18,356 nucleotides of DNA from Ectothiorhodospiraceae bacterium. GTDB lineage: Bacteria > Pseudomonadota > Gammaproteobacteria > Nitrococcales > AK92. Where the stretch lies: NCBI GenBank assembly GCA_029263635.1, contig JAJUFY010000005.1:1-18356 (forward strand), written 5' to 3'. Under the pieces are notes generated by a model. The model saw only the letters and a program-made list of their open reading frames with translations. It was not told where the DNA came from and did not search any database. Of the stretch, positions 7,274-13,870 are shown piece after piece (the first letter of the stretch is position 1; each line of letters begins with the position of its first letter). The translations under genes were made by a program, and so were the position numbers.

Positions 7274-7388
7274 GTTTTCCCTCGATCCACAGTGACACGC
7301 CTATGCCCGGTTCCTGCCCGGCTGCAGCGCAGGATGGTTGACGAGGGCGTGTCGGCATGCGAAACATCGCCGGCCGAAAGCCGATCCT

Positions 7389-7394
7389 GAAGGA
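7389..7394 (+). promoter_or_regulatory. Ribosome binding site that sets the UUG start of gshA
   Basis: GAAGGA lies 10 bases before TTG 7405. An in-frame TGA at 7396-7398 excludes any start further upstream, and only ATT (7402) and TTG (7405) remain before homology to GshA begins. UUG is therefore the best start. Confidence 0.6.
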
Positions 7395-7404
7395 CTGAAC
7401 CATT

Positions 7405-8973
7405 TTGTACACCAGCTGGCAGCACCGCCTTACCCGCCTGCGCGACCTCGGCGGCAATGCCGTCCTTGCCGGCGGCCTCAAGGGCCTGGAAAAGGAAAGC
7501 CTGCGCGTCACGCCTAGCGGCGATGTGGCGCAGACGCCGCACCCACCGGCCCTCGGCTCCGCGCTGACGCACCCGAGCATCACCACCGACTACTCGGAAG
7601 CGCTGCTGGAGTTCATCACCGCGCCGTTCGCGGACGTCAGCGACACCCTGCGCTCGCTGCGGGATCTTCATGTCTTCGTCTACCGCAACATCGGCGACGA
7701 ACTGCTGTGGGCGACCAGCATGCCCTGTGTCGTGGATGGCGATGCCAGCATCCCCATTGCCCGCTACGGCAGCTCCAATGTCGGCCGCATGAAGTACGTC
7801 TACCGGGTGGGGCTGGACAACCGCTACGGCCGGATGATGCAGGCGATCGCCGGCGTGCATTTCAACGTCTCGCTGCCCGGCCATCTCTGGCCGCTGTTGC
7901 AGGAGATCGAGCACGACCGCCGGCCGCTGGCCGATTATCAGTCGGACGGCTATTTCCGGCTGATCCGCAACTTCCAGCGCTACGGCTGGCTGGTGCCCTA
8001 TCTGTTCGGCGCCTCGCCGGCCATCTGCCGCTCCTTCCTGCAAGGGCGGCCGCACCGCTTCGAAGACTTCGACGACTGCACTCTGTACGCGCCCTACGCC
8101 ACCTCGCTGCGGATGAGCGACATCGGCTACAAGAACAAGGCCCAGGCCGGGCTGGCCGTTTCCTACGACAGCCTGGACGCCTATGTCGACAGCCTGACGC
8201 GCGCGATCGAGACGCCGGCGCCCGAATATGCCGCGCTGGGGGTCAAGGTCGACGGCGAATGGCGGCAGCTGAACGCCAACGTGCTGCAGATCGAGAACGA
8301 GTTCTACAGCTTCATCCGCCCCAAGAACATCGTCCGTAGCGGTGAGAAGCCGAGCCTGGCGCTGCGCCGCCGCGGCGTCGAATACGTCGAGATCCGGGCG
8401 CTGGACGTCAATGCCTACTCGCCGCTCGGGGTGGACGAGCCGCAGCTGCGCTTCATCGAGGCGCTGCTGGTGTTCTGCCTGCTGGAGGACAGCCCGGTGG
8501 TCACCGCCGACGAGCAGGCCGAGATCGATCACAACCAGGCCCAGGTCGCTCTTCGCGGCCGTGAGCCGGGGCTGCACCTGCGCCACCGGGGCCGCGAGAT
8601 CGCGCTCAAGGACTGGGGGCTGGCCCTGCTGGAACCGCTCGCGGCGATCGCCGAGGTGCTGGATGCCGCCGACGGCAGCGACCGCTACCGCGCAGCCGTT
8701 GCCGCCCAGCGGGAAGCGCTGCTGGATCCGGAGCGGACGCCGTCGGCCCGCATGCTGGCCGACATGCGTGCGCGCGGCGAGTCGTTCACAGCGCTCGCCA
8801 TGCGCCTGTCCCGCCAGTACGCGGAGGAATTCCGGGCGCTGCCGCTGCCACCCGCAACCGAGGCGGCGCTGGCCCGGGCCGCTGCCGACTCGCTGGCGGA
8901 GCAGGCACGGCTGGAAGCGAGCGATACGCTGTCGTTCGACGAGTATCTGGCTGCGTATTTCGCGCAGCGGTAG
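7405..8973 (+). CDS. gshA: Glutamate-cysteine ligase (gamma-glutamylcysteine synthetase)
   Basis: A 522-residue cytosolic enzyme catalysing the ATP-dependent joining of glutamate and cysteine, the first step of glutathione synthesis. Length and order match the E. coli-type GshA (518 residues). Seen: GLEKESLRV at 27-35 (conserved acidic ATP/metal region), HPSITTDYSEALLEFIT at 56-72, the SMPC block near 107, ARYGSSNVGRMKYVYRVGLDNRYG near 119-142, and GVHFNVSLP near 150. The N-terminus YTSWQHRL aligns with the family start, so translation begins at TTG 7405 (see the ribosome site entry); E. coli gshA also begins with UUG. The enzyme is normally limited by feedback from glutathione. gshB is not in the window. 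The gene is convergent with the small Cys/His protein gene, 16 bases away. Confidence 0.96.
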   Translation: MYTSWQHRLTRLRDLGGNAVLAGGLKGLEKESLRVTPSGDVAQTPHPPALGSALTHPSITTDYSEALLEFITAPFADVSDTLRSLRDLHVFVYRNIGDELLWATSMPCVVDGDASIPIARYGSSNVGRMKYVYRVGLDNRYGRMMQAIAGVHFNVSLPGHLWPLLQEIEHDRRPLADYQSDGYFRLIRNFQRYGWLVPYLFGASPAICRSFLQGRPHRFEDFDDCTLYAPYATSLRMSDIGYKNKAQAGLAVSYDSLDAYVDSLTRAIETPAPEYAALGVKVDGEWRQLNANVLQIENEFYSFIRPKNIVRSGEKPSLALRRRGVEYVEIRALDVNAYSPLGVDEPQLRFIEALLVFCLLEDSPVVTADEQAEIDHNQAQVALRGREPGLHLRHRGREIALKDWGLALLEPLAAIAEVLDAADGSDRYRAAVAAQREALLDPERTPSARMLADMRARGESFTALAMRLSRQYAEEFRALPLPPATEAALARAAADSLAEQARLEASDTLSFDEYLAAYFAQR

Positions 8974-8989
8974 CAGCGCCGGTCGCCCC

Positions 8990-9178
8990 TCAACGGGCTT
9001 CGTTCTTGATGGCGTTGCAGCGCTTGCAGCGAAACACCGTGACCAGCCGTCCCTGCTTCACGTCGAAACGCTGGCCCTGCACGATTTCCCACTTATGATG
9101 GCCGCTGCGGCACAAGGCGCGGCCGTTCTGGTCATCGACACTGCGTCGCGGCCTGCGAAAAGGGATGACATCGCCCAT
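8990..9178 (-). CDS. Small Cys/His-rich hypothetical protein (possible zinc ribbon)
   Basis: A 62-residue basic protein that I cannot assign to a named family. Residues 1-20 are polar and basic (MGDVIPFRRPRRSVDDQNG). The rest carries C23, H27, H28 and a C51-x-x-C54 pair (LCRSGHHKWEI ... FRCKRCNAIK), a spacing suited to one bound zinc, with a short beta segment (VVFRC-like LVTVFRC) between. I chose ATG 9178 because GGAG lies 6 bases upstream; the in-frame ATG at 9265 adds 29 residues of unlikely composition. It may bind nucleic acid or a protein partner (inference from charge and metal-ligand pattern only). It converges on gshA and is divergent from the ProQ/FinO-family gene, with an inverted repeat in the shared upstream region. 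Confidence 0.68.
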   Translation of the reverse strand: MGDVIPFRRPRRSVDDQNGRALCRSGHHKWEIVQGQRFDVKQGRLVTVFRCKRCNAIKNEAR

Positions 9179-9298
9179 AGGGTCTCCGGCCGAGGATGGT
9201 CTGTCGCCTGCGCGGGACGTCCGGCCCGGCGTGCGGCGGCCGCCTTTGCAAGACCGCGCAGGCATGGCATCGGAACGAGCGACGCCCGGTGCCGATAT

Positions 9299-9333
9299 GT
9301 GGTCTTGGCGAGATGATTCAAAACCAAGACCAC
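9299..9333. repeat. Perfect 10-bp inverted repeat in divergent promoter region
   Basis: GTGGTCTTGG (9299-9308) and CCAAGACCAC (9324-9333) are exact complements, separated by 15 bases. They lie between the small Cys/His protein gene (-, starts 9178) and the ProQ/FinO-type gene (+, starts 9422). On the minus strand the repeat encloses a weak -35-like TTGAAT and reaches a CATATC that could be a -10 (16-base spacing). This placement fits an operator; a transcribed hairpin is the alternative. Confidence 0.5.
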
Positions 9334-9363
9334 CATCTGCCGCAAGACGCCAAACTGCCGGAT

Positions 9364-9372
9364 TGCTATGAT
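9364..9372 (+). promoter_or_regulatory. Extended -10 promoter of the ProQ/FinO-type gene
   Basis: TGC TATGAT matches an extended -10 (TGn plus 5 of 6), 50 bases before ATG 9422. It also contains the alternative upstream ATG (9368), which would then lie before the transcription start; this supports the 9422 start. No clear -35 hexamer is seen. Confidence 0.5.
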
Positions 9373-9421
9373 CGGGGCGCCTGGCACAGGCGCGATACAG
9401 CCATCACGGAACCTGACCATC

Positions 9422-9916
9422 ATGACCGACACGCCCGCCACTCCGTCCTCCGCGAACGAGACCCGGCTCGAGCGCGCAGCACAGGCCCGCGCCTTCCTCG
9501 GCCAGCTGGCCGAGCGCTATCCTGACTGCTTCACCCGCGACCCGGCCAAGGTACGACCGCTGGCGATCGGCATCCAGCAGAAGCTGCGGGCGGAACTCGC
9601 TGCCGATCCGGCCACGCAGGACGTCCCGGGCTGGCTGGTACGACAGGCCCTGGCGATCTACACCCGCTCGCTGGCCTACCAGACCGCCATCGTCGAGCGC
9701 CGGCCCCGCATCAACCTGGACGGTTCGACTGCCGGCGAGATAACCGATCAGGAGCAGGCGCACGCCCGCGAACGGATCGATGAGATCATGGCGAAGCGGG
9801 CGGCCCGCCGCCCGGCCAAGAAGCAGCCCCCCCGCCGCAAGCCAAAGCGGCTCAGCGCCGAGGAGCAGACGCGCCAGAAGCTGGAGCGGCTGGCGGCGAA
9901 GTTCTCCCGCCGCTGA
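9422..9916 (+). CDS. ProQ/FinO family RNA-binding protein
   Basis: A 164-residue protein with an N-terminal ProQ/FinO domain (about residues 14-110) and a highly basic, Lys/Arg/Pro-rich C-terminal tail. Seen: LGQLAERYPDCFTRDPAKVRPLAIGIQQKL (about 27-56; the ERYP-x-CF and VRPLAIGI blocks are the family signature), and WLVRQALAIYTRSLAYQTAIVE with the R-x-Y-x-x-x-L arrangement. The tail (about 125-164, KRAARRPAKKQPPRRKPKR onward) lacks the separate Tudor-like domain of E. coli ProQ, so this is a shorter family member. Such proteins bind structured 3' ends of sRNAs and mRNAs and act in post-transcriptional control. Start at 9422: MTDTP follows a weak GGAA site. Monocistronic, convergent with fnr. 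Confidence 0.88.
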   Translation: MTDTPATPSSANETRLERAAQARAFLGQLAERYPDCFTRDPAKVRPLAIGIQQKLRAELAADPATQDVPGWLVRQALAIYTRSLAYQTAIVERRPRINLDGSTAGEITDQEQAHARERIDEIMAKRAARRPAKKQPPRRKPKRLSAEEQTRQKLERLAAKFSRR

Positions 9917-9930
9917 CGGCTCGCCGTCAG
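9913..9930. terminator. Compact palindrome spanning the stop codons of two convergent genes
   Basis: CTGACGGC and GCCGTCAG form an 8-bp perfect stem around TC. The left arm holds the ProQ/FinO-type stop (9914-9916) and the right arm the fnr stop (9927-9929 on the minus strand). It could act on both transcripts. It has no T-run and a very tight centre, so it is a weak terminator candidate. Confidence 0.4.
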
Positions 9931-10697
9931 GCCTTGCTGTGCCTGCCGCCGCGGTGATCCTTCTCGGTCACCGGGCGGGCACGGGCCAGCTCGTGCAGGC
10001 CGTCCATGTCCTTGAGGACCACCTCTTTCCCCTCGGCATGCAGCAGGCCCTGTTCCTGGAAGCGCTTGAACAGCCGGCTCATGGTCTCCGGAGCCAGCCC
10101 CAGGTAGTTGGCCAGGTCGGTGCGCGACATCGGCAGGCGGAAATTGCGGCTGGACAGGCCGCGACGGCCGAACCGCTCCGAGAAGCTCAGCAAGGCGATC
10201 GCCAGCCGCTCTTCGGCGGTGCGCTTGGCAACCGCGTAGAGCATCTCCTGGTCTTCGAAGATTTCCTTGCTCATGATCCGCAGCAGCGTATGCTGCAGGC
10301 CGGGTATCTGGGCCGCCAGGCTCTCCAGGTTGTCGAAGGGGATCTCGCAGACGCTGGTGGTTTCCAGAGCGATGGCGTTGCACGGGTGGCGGCTGCCGCT
10401 GATCGCATCCAGGCCGAGGATTTCGCCCGGCAGATGGAAGCCGGTGATCTGCTCTTCACCTTCCGGCGACAGCATGGTGGTCTTGATGGCGCCGGCACGT
10501 ACCGCGTAGATGGCGTTGAACTCATCATGGGCGCGGTACAGATGCTCGCCGCGCGCCAGCGGCCGGCGCCGCTGCACGATCTGGTCGAGCATCTCGACGT
10601 CATCGTTCTCCAGGCTCACCGGCAGGCACAGCTGAAACAGGTTGCATTCGCTGCAGGCCTGCCGGATGGTGGATAGCTTCACCACCTTTTGCTCCAC
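9927..10697 (-). CDS. fnr: FNR-type oxygen-sensing transcriptional regulator
   Basis: A 256-residue CRP/FNR regulator with all features of an active FNR. Numbered from GTG 10697, cysteines 15, 18 and 24 (ACSECNLFQLCLP) and C117 (SVCEIPF) match E. coli C20, C23, C29 and C122, with an identical 93-residue gap to the last one, so an oxygen-labile 4Fe-4S cluster is expected. A cyclic-nucleotide-type beta-barrel is followed by a dimer helix and a helix-turn-helix, RTDLANYLGLAPETMSRLFKRF, whose E204, S207 and R208 correspond to the residues reading TTGAT...ATCAA. GTG 10697 is preferred over GTG 10703 because AGGAG is 9 rather than 3 bases away. The gene follows pgpA on the same strand after an 89-95 base gap with its own likely promoter. 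Confidence 0.93.
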   Translation of the reverse strand: MEQKVVKLSTIRQACSECNLFQLCLPVSLENDDVEMLDQIVQRRRPLARGEHLYRAHDEFNAIYAVRAGAIKTTMLSPEGEEQITGFHLPGEILGLDAISGSRHPCNAIALETTSVCEIPFDNLESLAAQIPGLQHTLLRIMSKEIFEDQEMLYAVAKRTAEERLAIALLSFSERFGRRGLSSRNFRLPMSRTDLANYLGLAPETMSRLFKRFQEQGLLHAEGKEVVLKDMDGLHELARARPVTEKDHRGGRHSKA

Positions 10698-10706
10698 TCG
10701 CACACT

Positions 10707-10711
10707 CTCCT
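10707..10711 (-). promoter_or_regulatory. Ribosome binding site deciding the fnr start
   Basis: AGGAG on the minus strand lies 9 bases from GTG 10697 and only 3 bases from GTG 10703. Normal spacing therefore favours 10697. The two options differ by two residues. Confidence 0.5.
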
Positions 10712-10738
10712 ATACCCGCTTGATCGCTCGCCGCGCCC

Positions 10739-10744
10739 ATTATA
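10739..10744 (-). promoter_or_regulatory. -10 element of a likely fnr promoter
   Basis: A perfect TATAAT lies on the minus strand 41 bases before GTG 10697, in an otherwise very GC-rich gap after pgpA. No -35 hexamer is visible at 15-18 bases upstream (the area is GCCGCG-like). An ATCAA half-site (10720-10724) lies a few bases downstream of the expected transcription start. Confidence 0.5.
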
Positions 10745-10792
10745 AGGAATCCCCCGGGCGCCGCGGCTCTGCACCTGGCTGCTTCCGATTCT

Positions 10793-11284
10793 TCAGGCGA
10801 TGAGCCGCAGCTCCTGCAGCACCTGCATGCAGACGAACGCAAACGCGCCGGCGACCACGTCATCGATCATGATCCCGAAGCCGCCCTTGACGTAGCGGTC
10901 CAGCAACCGGATCGGCCACGGCTTGGCGATGTCGAACAGCCGGAACAGCAGAAAACCGGCCAGCACCGCCTGCCAGCTCGGCGCTATCGTCACCATGGCG
11001 ATCAGGAAACCGACCACCTCGTCCCAGACGATGGCCGGATGGTCGTGGACCCCCGCATCCCGCGCCGCCGCGCCGCAGACATAGACACCGAGCACGAACG
11101 AGAGCGCCAGCACCAGCAGATAAGCGTTCAGCGGCAACTGCGCGGCCAGCAGATAGACCGGGATCGCTGCCAGGGTGCCGAAGGTCCCCGGCATCCAGGG
11201 CATCAGCCCGGAACCGAACCCAAGGGCAAGGAAATGGGTGGGCCTGGCGATGCGGAAATTCGCTCGGGACGGCTCCTGCCTCAT
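10793..11284 (-). CDS. pgpA: Phosphatidylglycerophosphatase A
   Basis: A 163-residue inner-membrane enzyme that dephosphorylates phosphatidylglycerol phosphate to phosphatidylglycerol. Seen: PGTFGTLAAIP at about 32-42, WDEVVGF at 87-93 and GIMIDDVVAGAFA at 137-149. The acidic residues D88, E89, D141 and D142 are the likely metal ligands of the PgpA family. Hydrophobic segments at about 38-52, 55-72, 90-112 and 140-155 fit a small multi-pass membrane protein, and length is normal. Its ATG overlaps the thiL stop as ATGA (11281-11284), so the two are translationally coupled; thiL-pgpA adjacency is common in proteobacteria. It is the last gene of the long minus-strand cluster. Confidence 0.94.
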   Translation of the reverse strand: MRQEPSRANFRIARPTHFLALGFGSGLMPWMPGTFGTLAAIPVYLLAAQLPLNAYLLVLALSFVLGVYVCGAAARDAGVHDHPAIVWDEVVGFLIAMVTIAPSWQAVLAGFLLFRLFDIAKPWPIRLLDRYVKGGFGIMIDDVVAGAFAFVCMQVLQELRLIA

Positions 11285-12249
11285 GGCGCCGCCCCGAAAT
11301 GGTCATAGCCTCCCCGGCTCGGCACCGGCACCTCCCGGCCCTGCTCGTCCACCAGCCGCAGGCCGGGCGCGGCCTCGATGGTACCGATCGCGGTGACGGC
11401 AAGCCCAAGCCCCGCGACGGCTTGCTGCAAGGACCGCTCGCGCTCCACCGGCACCGTGAAGCACAGTTCGTAGTCGTCGCCGCCGCCGAGCGCGCAGGCG
11501 AGCGCCTCGGTCGGACTGCAGCATGCCTGCAATGTCTGCGACAGCGGCAGCCGTGCCGCCTCCAACCGGGCACCGACACCGCTGCGCGCAAGAATATGGC
11601 CGAGGTCGGCCGCCAGACCGTCGGAGACGTCAACCACAGCGCTGGCCAAGCCGAGCAACGCACGCCCGAGCGCAACCCGCGGCTGCGGCCGTTGCAGCCG
11701 CTCGACGGCCGGCCCGGCGCGCTCGCCAGCCTGCCACTGCCGCAACCCCAGCGCCGCATCGCCCAGCGTGCCGCTGACGTAGACGCGATCGCCCGGCCTG
11801 GCGCCGTCGCGGCGCAGCGCCCGCCCCCGTTCCACCAGCCCGACCAGCGTCACCGTGACCGCCAGCGGCCCGCGCGTGGTATCACCACCAACCAGGGCGA
11901 CCCCGTGTGCCGCTGCCAGGGCATGCAGGCCCCGCCGGAAACCGGCCAGCCAGTCCGGCTCGGGCTCCGGCATCGTCAGCGACAGCAGCGCCCAGGCCGG
12001 CTGCGCTCCCATCGCGGCGAGATCGCTGAGATTCACCGCCAGCGCCTTGTGCCCCACCGCCTCGGCCGGCGCATCGGTCGGGAAATGCACGCCGGCCACC
12101 AGGGTATCCACGCACAGCGCCAGCAACTGGGCGCCGCCGTTGTCGAGCAGGGCGGCATCGTCGCCCACCCCGAGCACCACGTCCTGCCGCGACGCACCGG
12201 CGGCGGCGAAGTACTGCCGGATCAGCTCGAACTCCGACGGCGCCGGCAT
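11281..12249 (-). CDS. thiL: Thiamine-monophosphate kinase
   Basis: A 322-residue cytosolic enzyme that phosphorylates thiamine monophosphate to thiamine pyrophosphate with ATP, the last step of cofactor synthesis. Seen: the N-terminal FELIRQYFA, VVLGVGDDAALLD at 24-36 (metal/ATP Asp residues), DTLVAGVHFP at 48-57, LAVNLSDLAAMGA at 70-82 (the SDLAAMG signature), VGGDTTRGP at 120-128, a VVDVSDGLAADLGHI block near 203-218, and a late GGDDYELCFTVP. Length is normal. ATG 12249 is preceded by AAAGGA, which lies inside the end of the DUF2889 gene (4-base gap), indicating an operon. The longer upstream open frame is a shadow of the DUF2889 gene. Confidence 0.95.
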   Translation of the reverse strand: MPAPSEFELIRQYFAAAGASRQDVVLGVGDDAALLDNGGAQLLALCVDTLVAGVHFPTDAPAEAVGHKALAVNLSDLAAMGAQPAWALLSLTMPEPEPDWLAGFRRGLHALAAAHGVALVGGDTTRGPLAVTVTLVGLVERGRALRRDGARPGDRVYVSGTLGDAALGLRQWQAGERAGPAVERLQRPQPRVALGRALLGLASAVVDVSDGLAADLGHILARSGVGARLEAARLPLSQTLQACCSPTEALACALGGGDDYELCFTVPVERERSLQQAVAGLGLAVTAIGTIEAAPGLRLVDEQGREVPVPSRGGYDHFGAAP

Positions 12250-12253
12250 GTCG

Positions 12254-12802
12254 TTAGTCCTTTGCCGGCCGATGCCAGGTCGGGTAGAGCTCGCGCACCG
12301 CCGTACCGTCGGCGCGCCAGCCATGGCAGGTGTCGAGCAGCGGCGGCCGTTTGCCGGGATCTCTCTCGCGCTTGCGCAGCGGCATGATGGTCTGGATCGC
12401 CACCGTGGCGAGAGGCCGCAGCAGCTCATAGAGATGCGTGCAGGCTCCGGCCAGCCCCATCTTCCTGCGCACCACGTCGGTCCAGCCCGGACTGATGCGC
12501 ATGCCGACCAACGCCTGGTAATTGGGCGCCGCCTGCGGGCAGTCGGGAAACGGCGCATAGTCGGTGCAGGCCTCGACCGCCTGGATGGTCAGGCTGTCGT
12601 CCACCGTCAGCCGCATCCACATGTCGTGGATGGGCTCGCCCGGCGGGATCCCGCCGCGGAAATGGTTGCGGAAGTCATAGGCCTTGGTGTCGACCAGGTG
12701 CGCCTCGATGTCCCACAGCCCGTCGTCGCGCTCATAGCCATTGAGCTCGATTCGACGCGTATGCCGCAAGGTGCGCGACGGCTTCGGTTCGGGAAGCGGC
12801 AT
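12254..12802 (-). CDS. DUF2889 domain protein, function unknown
   Basis: A 182-residue soluble protein, recognised as DUF2889 from RRIELNGYERDDGLWDIEAHLVDTKAYDF (about 16-44), the PIHDMWMRLTVDDSLTIQAVEACTDYAPFPDC block (57-88), and the CTHLYELLRPLATVAIQT block (about 121-138). It carries several conserved His, Asp and Cys residues (H59, D60, C79, C88, C121, H123) that could bind a metal or form a small active site, but no activity is known to me. No signal peptide. ATG 12802 has GAGG 6 bases upstream. It starts 10 bases after nusB ends and is followed after 4 bases by thiL, interrupting the common nusB-thiL order while staying in the operon. Confidence 0.8.
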   Translation of the reverse strand: MPLPEPKPSRTLRHTRRIELNGYERDDGLWDIEAHLVDTKAYDFRNHFRGGIPPGEPIHDMWMRLTVDDSLTIQAVEACTDYAPFPDCPQAAPNYQALVGMRISPGWTDVVRRKMGLAGACTHLYELLRPLATVAIQTIMPLRKRERDPGKRPPLLDTCHGWRADGTAVRELYPTWHRPAKD

Positions 12803-12812
12803 GAATACCTCG

Positions 12813-13292
12813 TTATCGTGTCGGCCGGCCGCCGTCCGGCAGCCGTGCCGCCTTCATCTCCGCCGCGCGCAATGGAACGGCGCGCGCGACCTTGTCCAGC
12901 ACGCCATTGATATAGCGGTGGCTCTGCTCGGCACCGAACAGCTTGGCGAGTTCGACCGCCTCGTTGATCACCACCCGGTAGGGCACGTCAATGCGCGCTT
13001 CGAGCTCATAGGTGCCCATGCGCAGGATGGCCCGCTCGATCGGGTCCAGCTGCTCGGCCGGCCGGTCCAGCAATGGGCCGAAGGCGGCATCCAGCGTATC
13101 GGCACGGGCGGGAACGCTATGCAGCAATTCGCGGAACAGTTCCATGTCGACGGCGCTCATGTCCATCTCCTCCTGGAACTGCGCTTCGATGTCTCTCAGG
13201 TCCTGACCGGCCAGCTGCCACTGATATAGCGCCTGCAACGCCCGCCGCCGGGCGCGGGTGCGGCGCCTGCCGATATCGTCCTTGCGTTTCAT
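12813..13292 (-). CDS. nusB: Transcription antitermination factor NusB
   Basis: A 159-residue all-helical RNA-binding protein that, with NusE (ribosomal protein S10), binds boxA RNA to promote antitermination, chiefly of rRNA operons. Seen: the basic N-terminal RRRTRARRRALQALYQWQLAG (about 9-29), which is the boxA-binding arginine-rich part; LDPIERAILRMGTYEL at 82-97; and VPYRVVINEAVELAKLFG followed by YINGVLDKVAR at about 103-137, the family signature. Length is slightly above the E. coli protein (139) because of extra residues at both ends. Start and the ribH stop overlap by one base (TGATG at 13290-13294), so expression is coupled to lumazine synthase, the usual ribH-nusB pair. Confidence 0.95.
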   Translation of the reverse strand: MKRKDDIGRRRTRARRRALQALYQWQLAGQDLRDIEAQFQEEMDMSAVDMELFRELLHSVPARADTLDAAFGPLLDRPAEQLDPIERAILRMGTYELEARIDVPYRVVINEAVELAKLFGAEQSHRYINGVLDKVARAVPLRAAEMKAARLPDGGRPTR

Positions 13293-13759
13293 CAGGAACC
13301 TAGCTTGCGGAACAGGCTGAGCATTTCAAGAGCCGACAGAGCCGCCTCCGCACCCTTGTTGCCGGCCTTGGTGCCGGCCCGCTCAATGGCCTGCTCGATG
13401 GTGTCGACCGTGAGCACGCCGAAGGCGACCGGCACTTCGTGCTCCATCATCACCGCCGCCAACCCCTTGCTGGCTTCGCCGGCGACATACTCGAAGTGCG
13501 CGGTACCTCCGCGGATCACCGCGCCCAGGGCGATGATGGCGTCGTAGTCGCCGCTCTTGGCGAGCTTCTTCGCCACCAGCGGCAGCTCGTAGGCGCCGGG
13601 GGCGCGCACCACTGTGAAGTTGCTGTCCGGCACCCCGTGCCGGCGCAGCGCATCCAGCGCGCCTTCCAGCAACCGCTCGGTGATGAACGCGTTGAAACGG
13701 GAGACGACGAGCGCGTAACGCCCGTCGCGATGCGTGAAATCGCCTTCGATGATTCGCAT
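13292..13759 (-). CDS. ribH: 6,7-dimethyl-8-ribityllumazine synthase
   Basis: A 155-residue enzyme that condenses 5-amino-6-ribitylaminouracil with dihydroxybutanone phosphate to form lumazine, the penultimate riboflavin step; the family assembles into pentamers or 60-mer capsids. Seen: VVSRFNAFITERLLEGA at 18-34 (substrate-stacking F22 and N23), VVRAPGAYELP at 50-60, ALGAVIRGGTAHFEYV at 78-92 with general-base H88, VPVAFGVLTVDTIEQA near 109-124, and the C-terminal NKGAEAALSALEM. ATG 13759 has AAGGA 7 bases upstream. It is separated from ribB(X) by 163 bases, the largest gap inside the cluster, and overlaps nusB by one base. Confidence 0.97.
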   Translation of the reverse strand: MRIIEGDFTHRDGRYALVVSRFNAFITERLLEGALDALRRHGVPDSNFTVVRAPGAYELPLVAKKLAKSGDYDAIIALGAVIRGGTAHFEYVAGEASKGLAAVMMEHEVPVAFGVLTVDTIEQAIERAGTKAGNKGAEAALSALEMLSLFRKLGS

Positions 13760-13802
13760 GACCTGGTCCTTGTTTTCGAAACGGAAGCATCACCACGGAA
13801 AC

Positions 13803-13870
13803 CCCGGCTGGAGCCGGGAGCCGGCCGGCGACACCCGCCGCCTCGCAGCCATCGGGGGGAGAACCCCCTG
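13803..13870 (-). promoter_or_regulatory. Hairpins in the 163-base ribB(X)-ribH gap, possible attenuator
   Basis: On the minus strand, a CCCCC/GGGGG stem with a 4-base loop (13853-13870, including a GT and a CG closing pair) is followed by a GCCGGG/CCCGGC stem (13803-13818, 4-base loop) and then GTTTCC. Order and position after the ribB(X) stop fit an mRNA-processing or partial-termination site. I looked for an FMN riboswitch here and saw none of its conserved blocks. Confidence 0.35.

Larger units (their letters stand above)
7084..7404 (+). other. 321-base intergenic region between sufT and gshA
   Basis: I see no gene here that I believe. Just after the sufT stop, GCGGCG (7087-7092) pairs with CGCCGC (7098-7103), a short hairpin without a T-run. 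CCAGGCC (7209-7215) pairs with GGCCTGG (7226-7232), a 7-bp stem with a 10-base loop, just before a candidate gshA promoter. A 91-codon open frame at 7115-7390 has low-complexity composition, no ribosome site and no recognisable family, and is left out. Confidence 0.6.

Noticed and set aside
7115..7390. 91-codon open frame in the sufT-gshA gap
   Set aside because: No Shine-Dalgarno site, no recognisable family, and it overlaps the likely gshA promoter and leader. Two other frames are also open over the same stretch, as expected by chance in GC-rich DNA.
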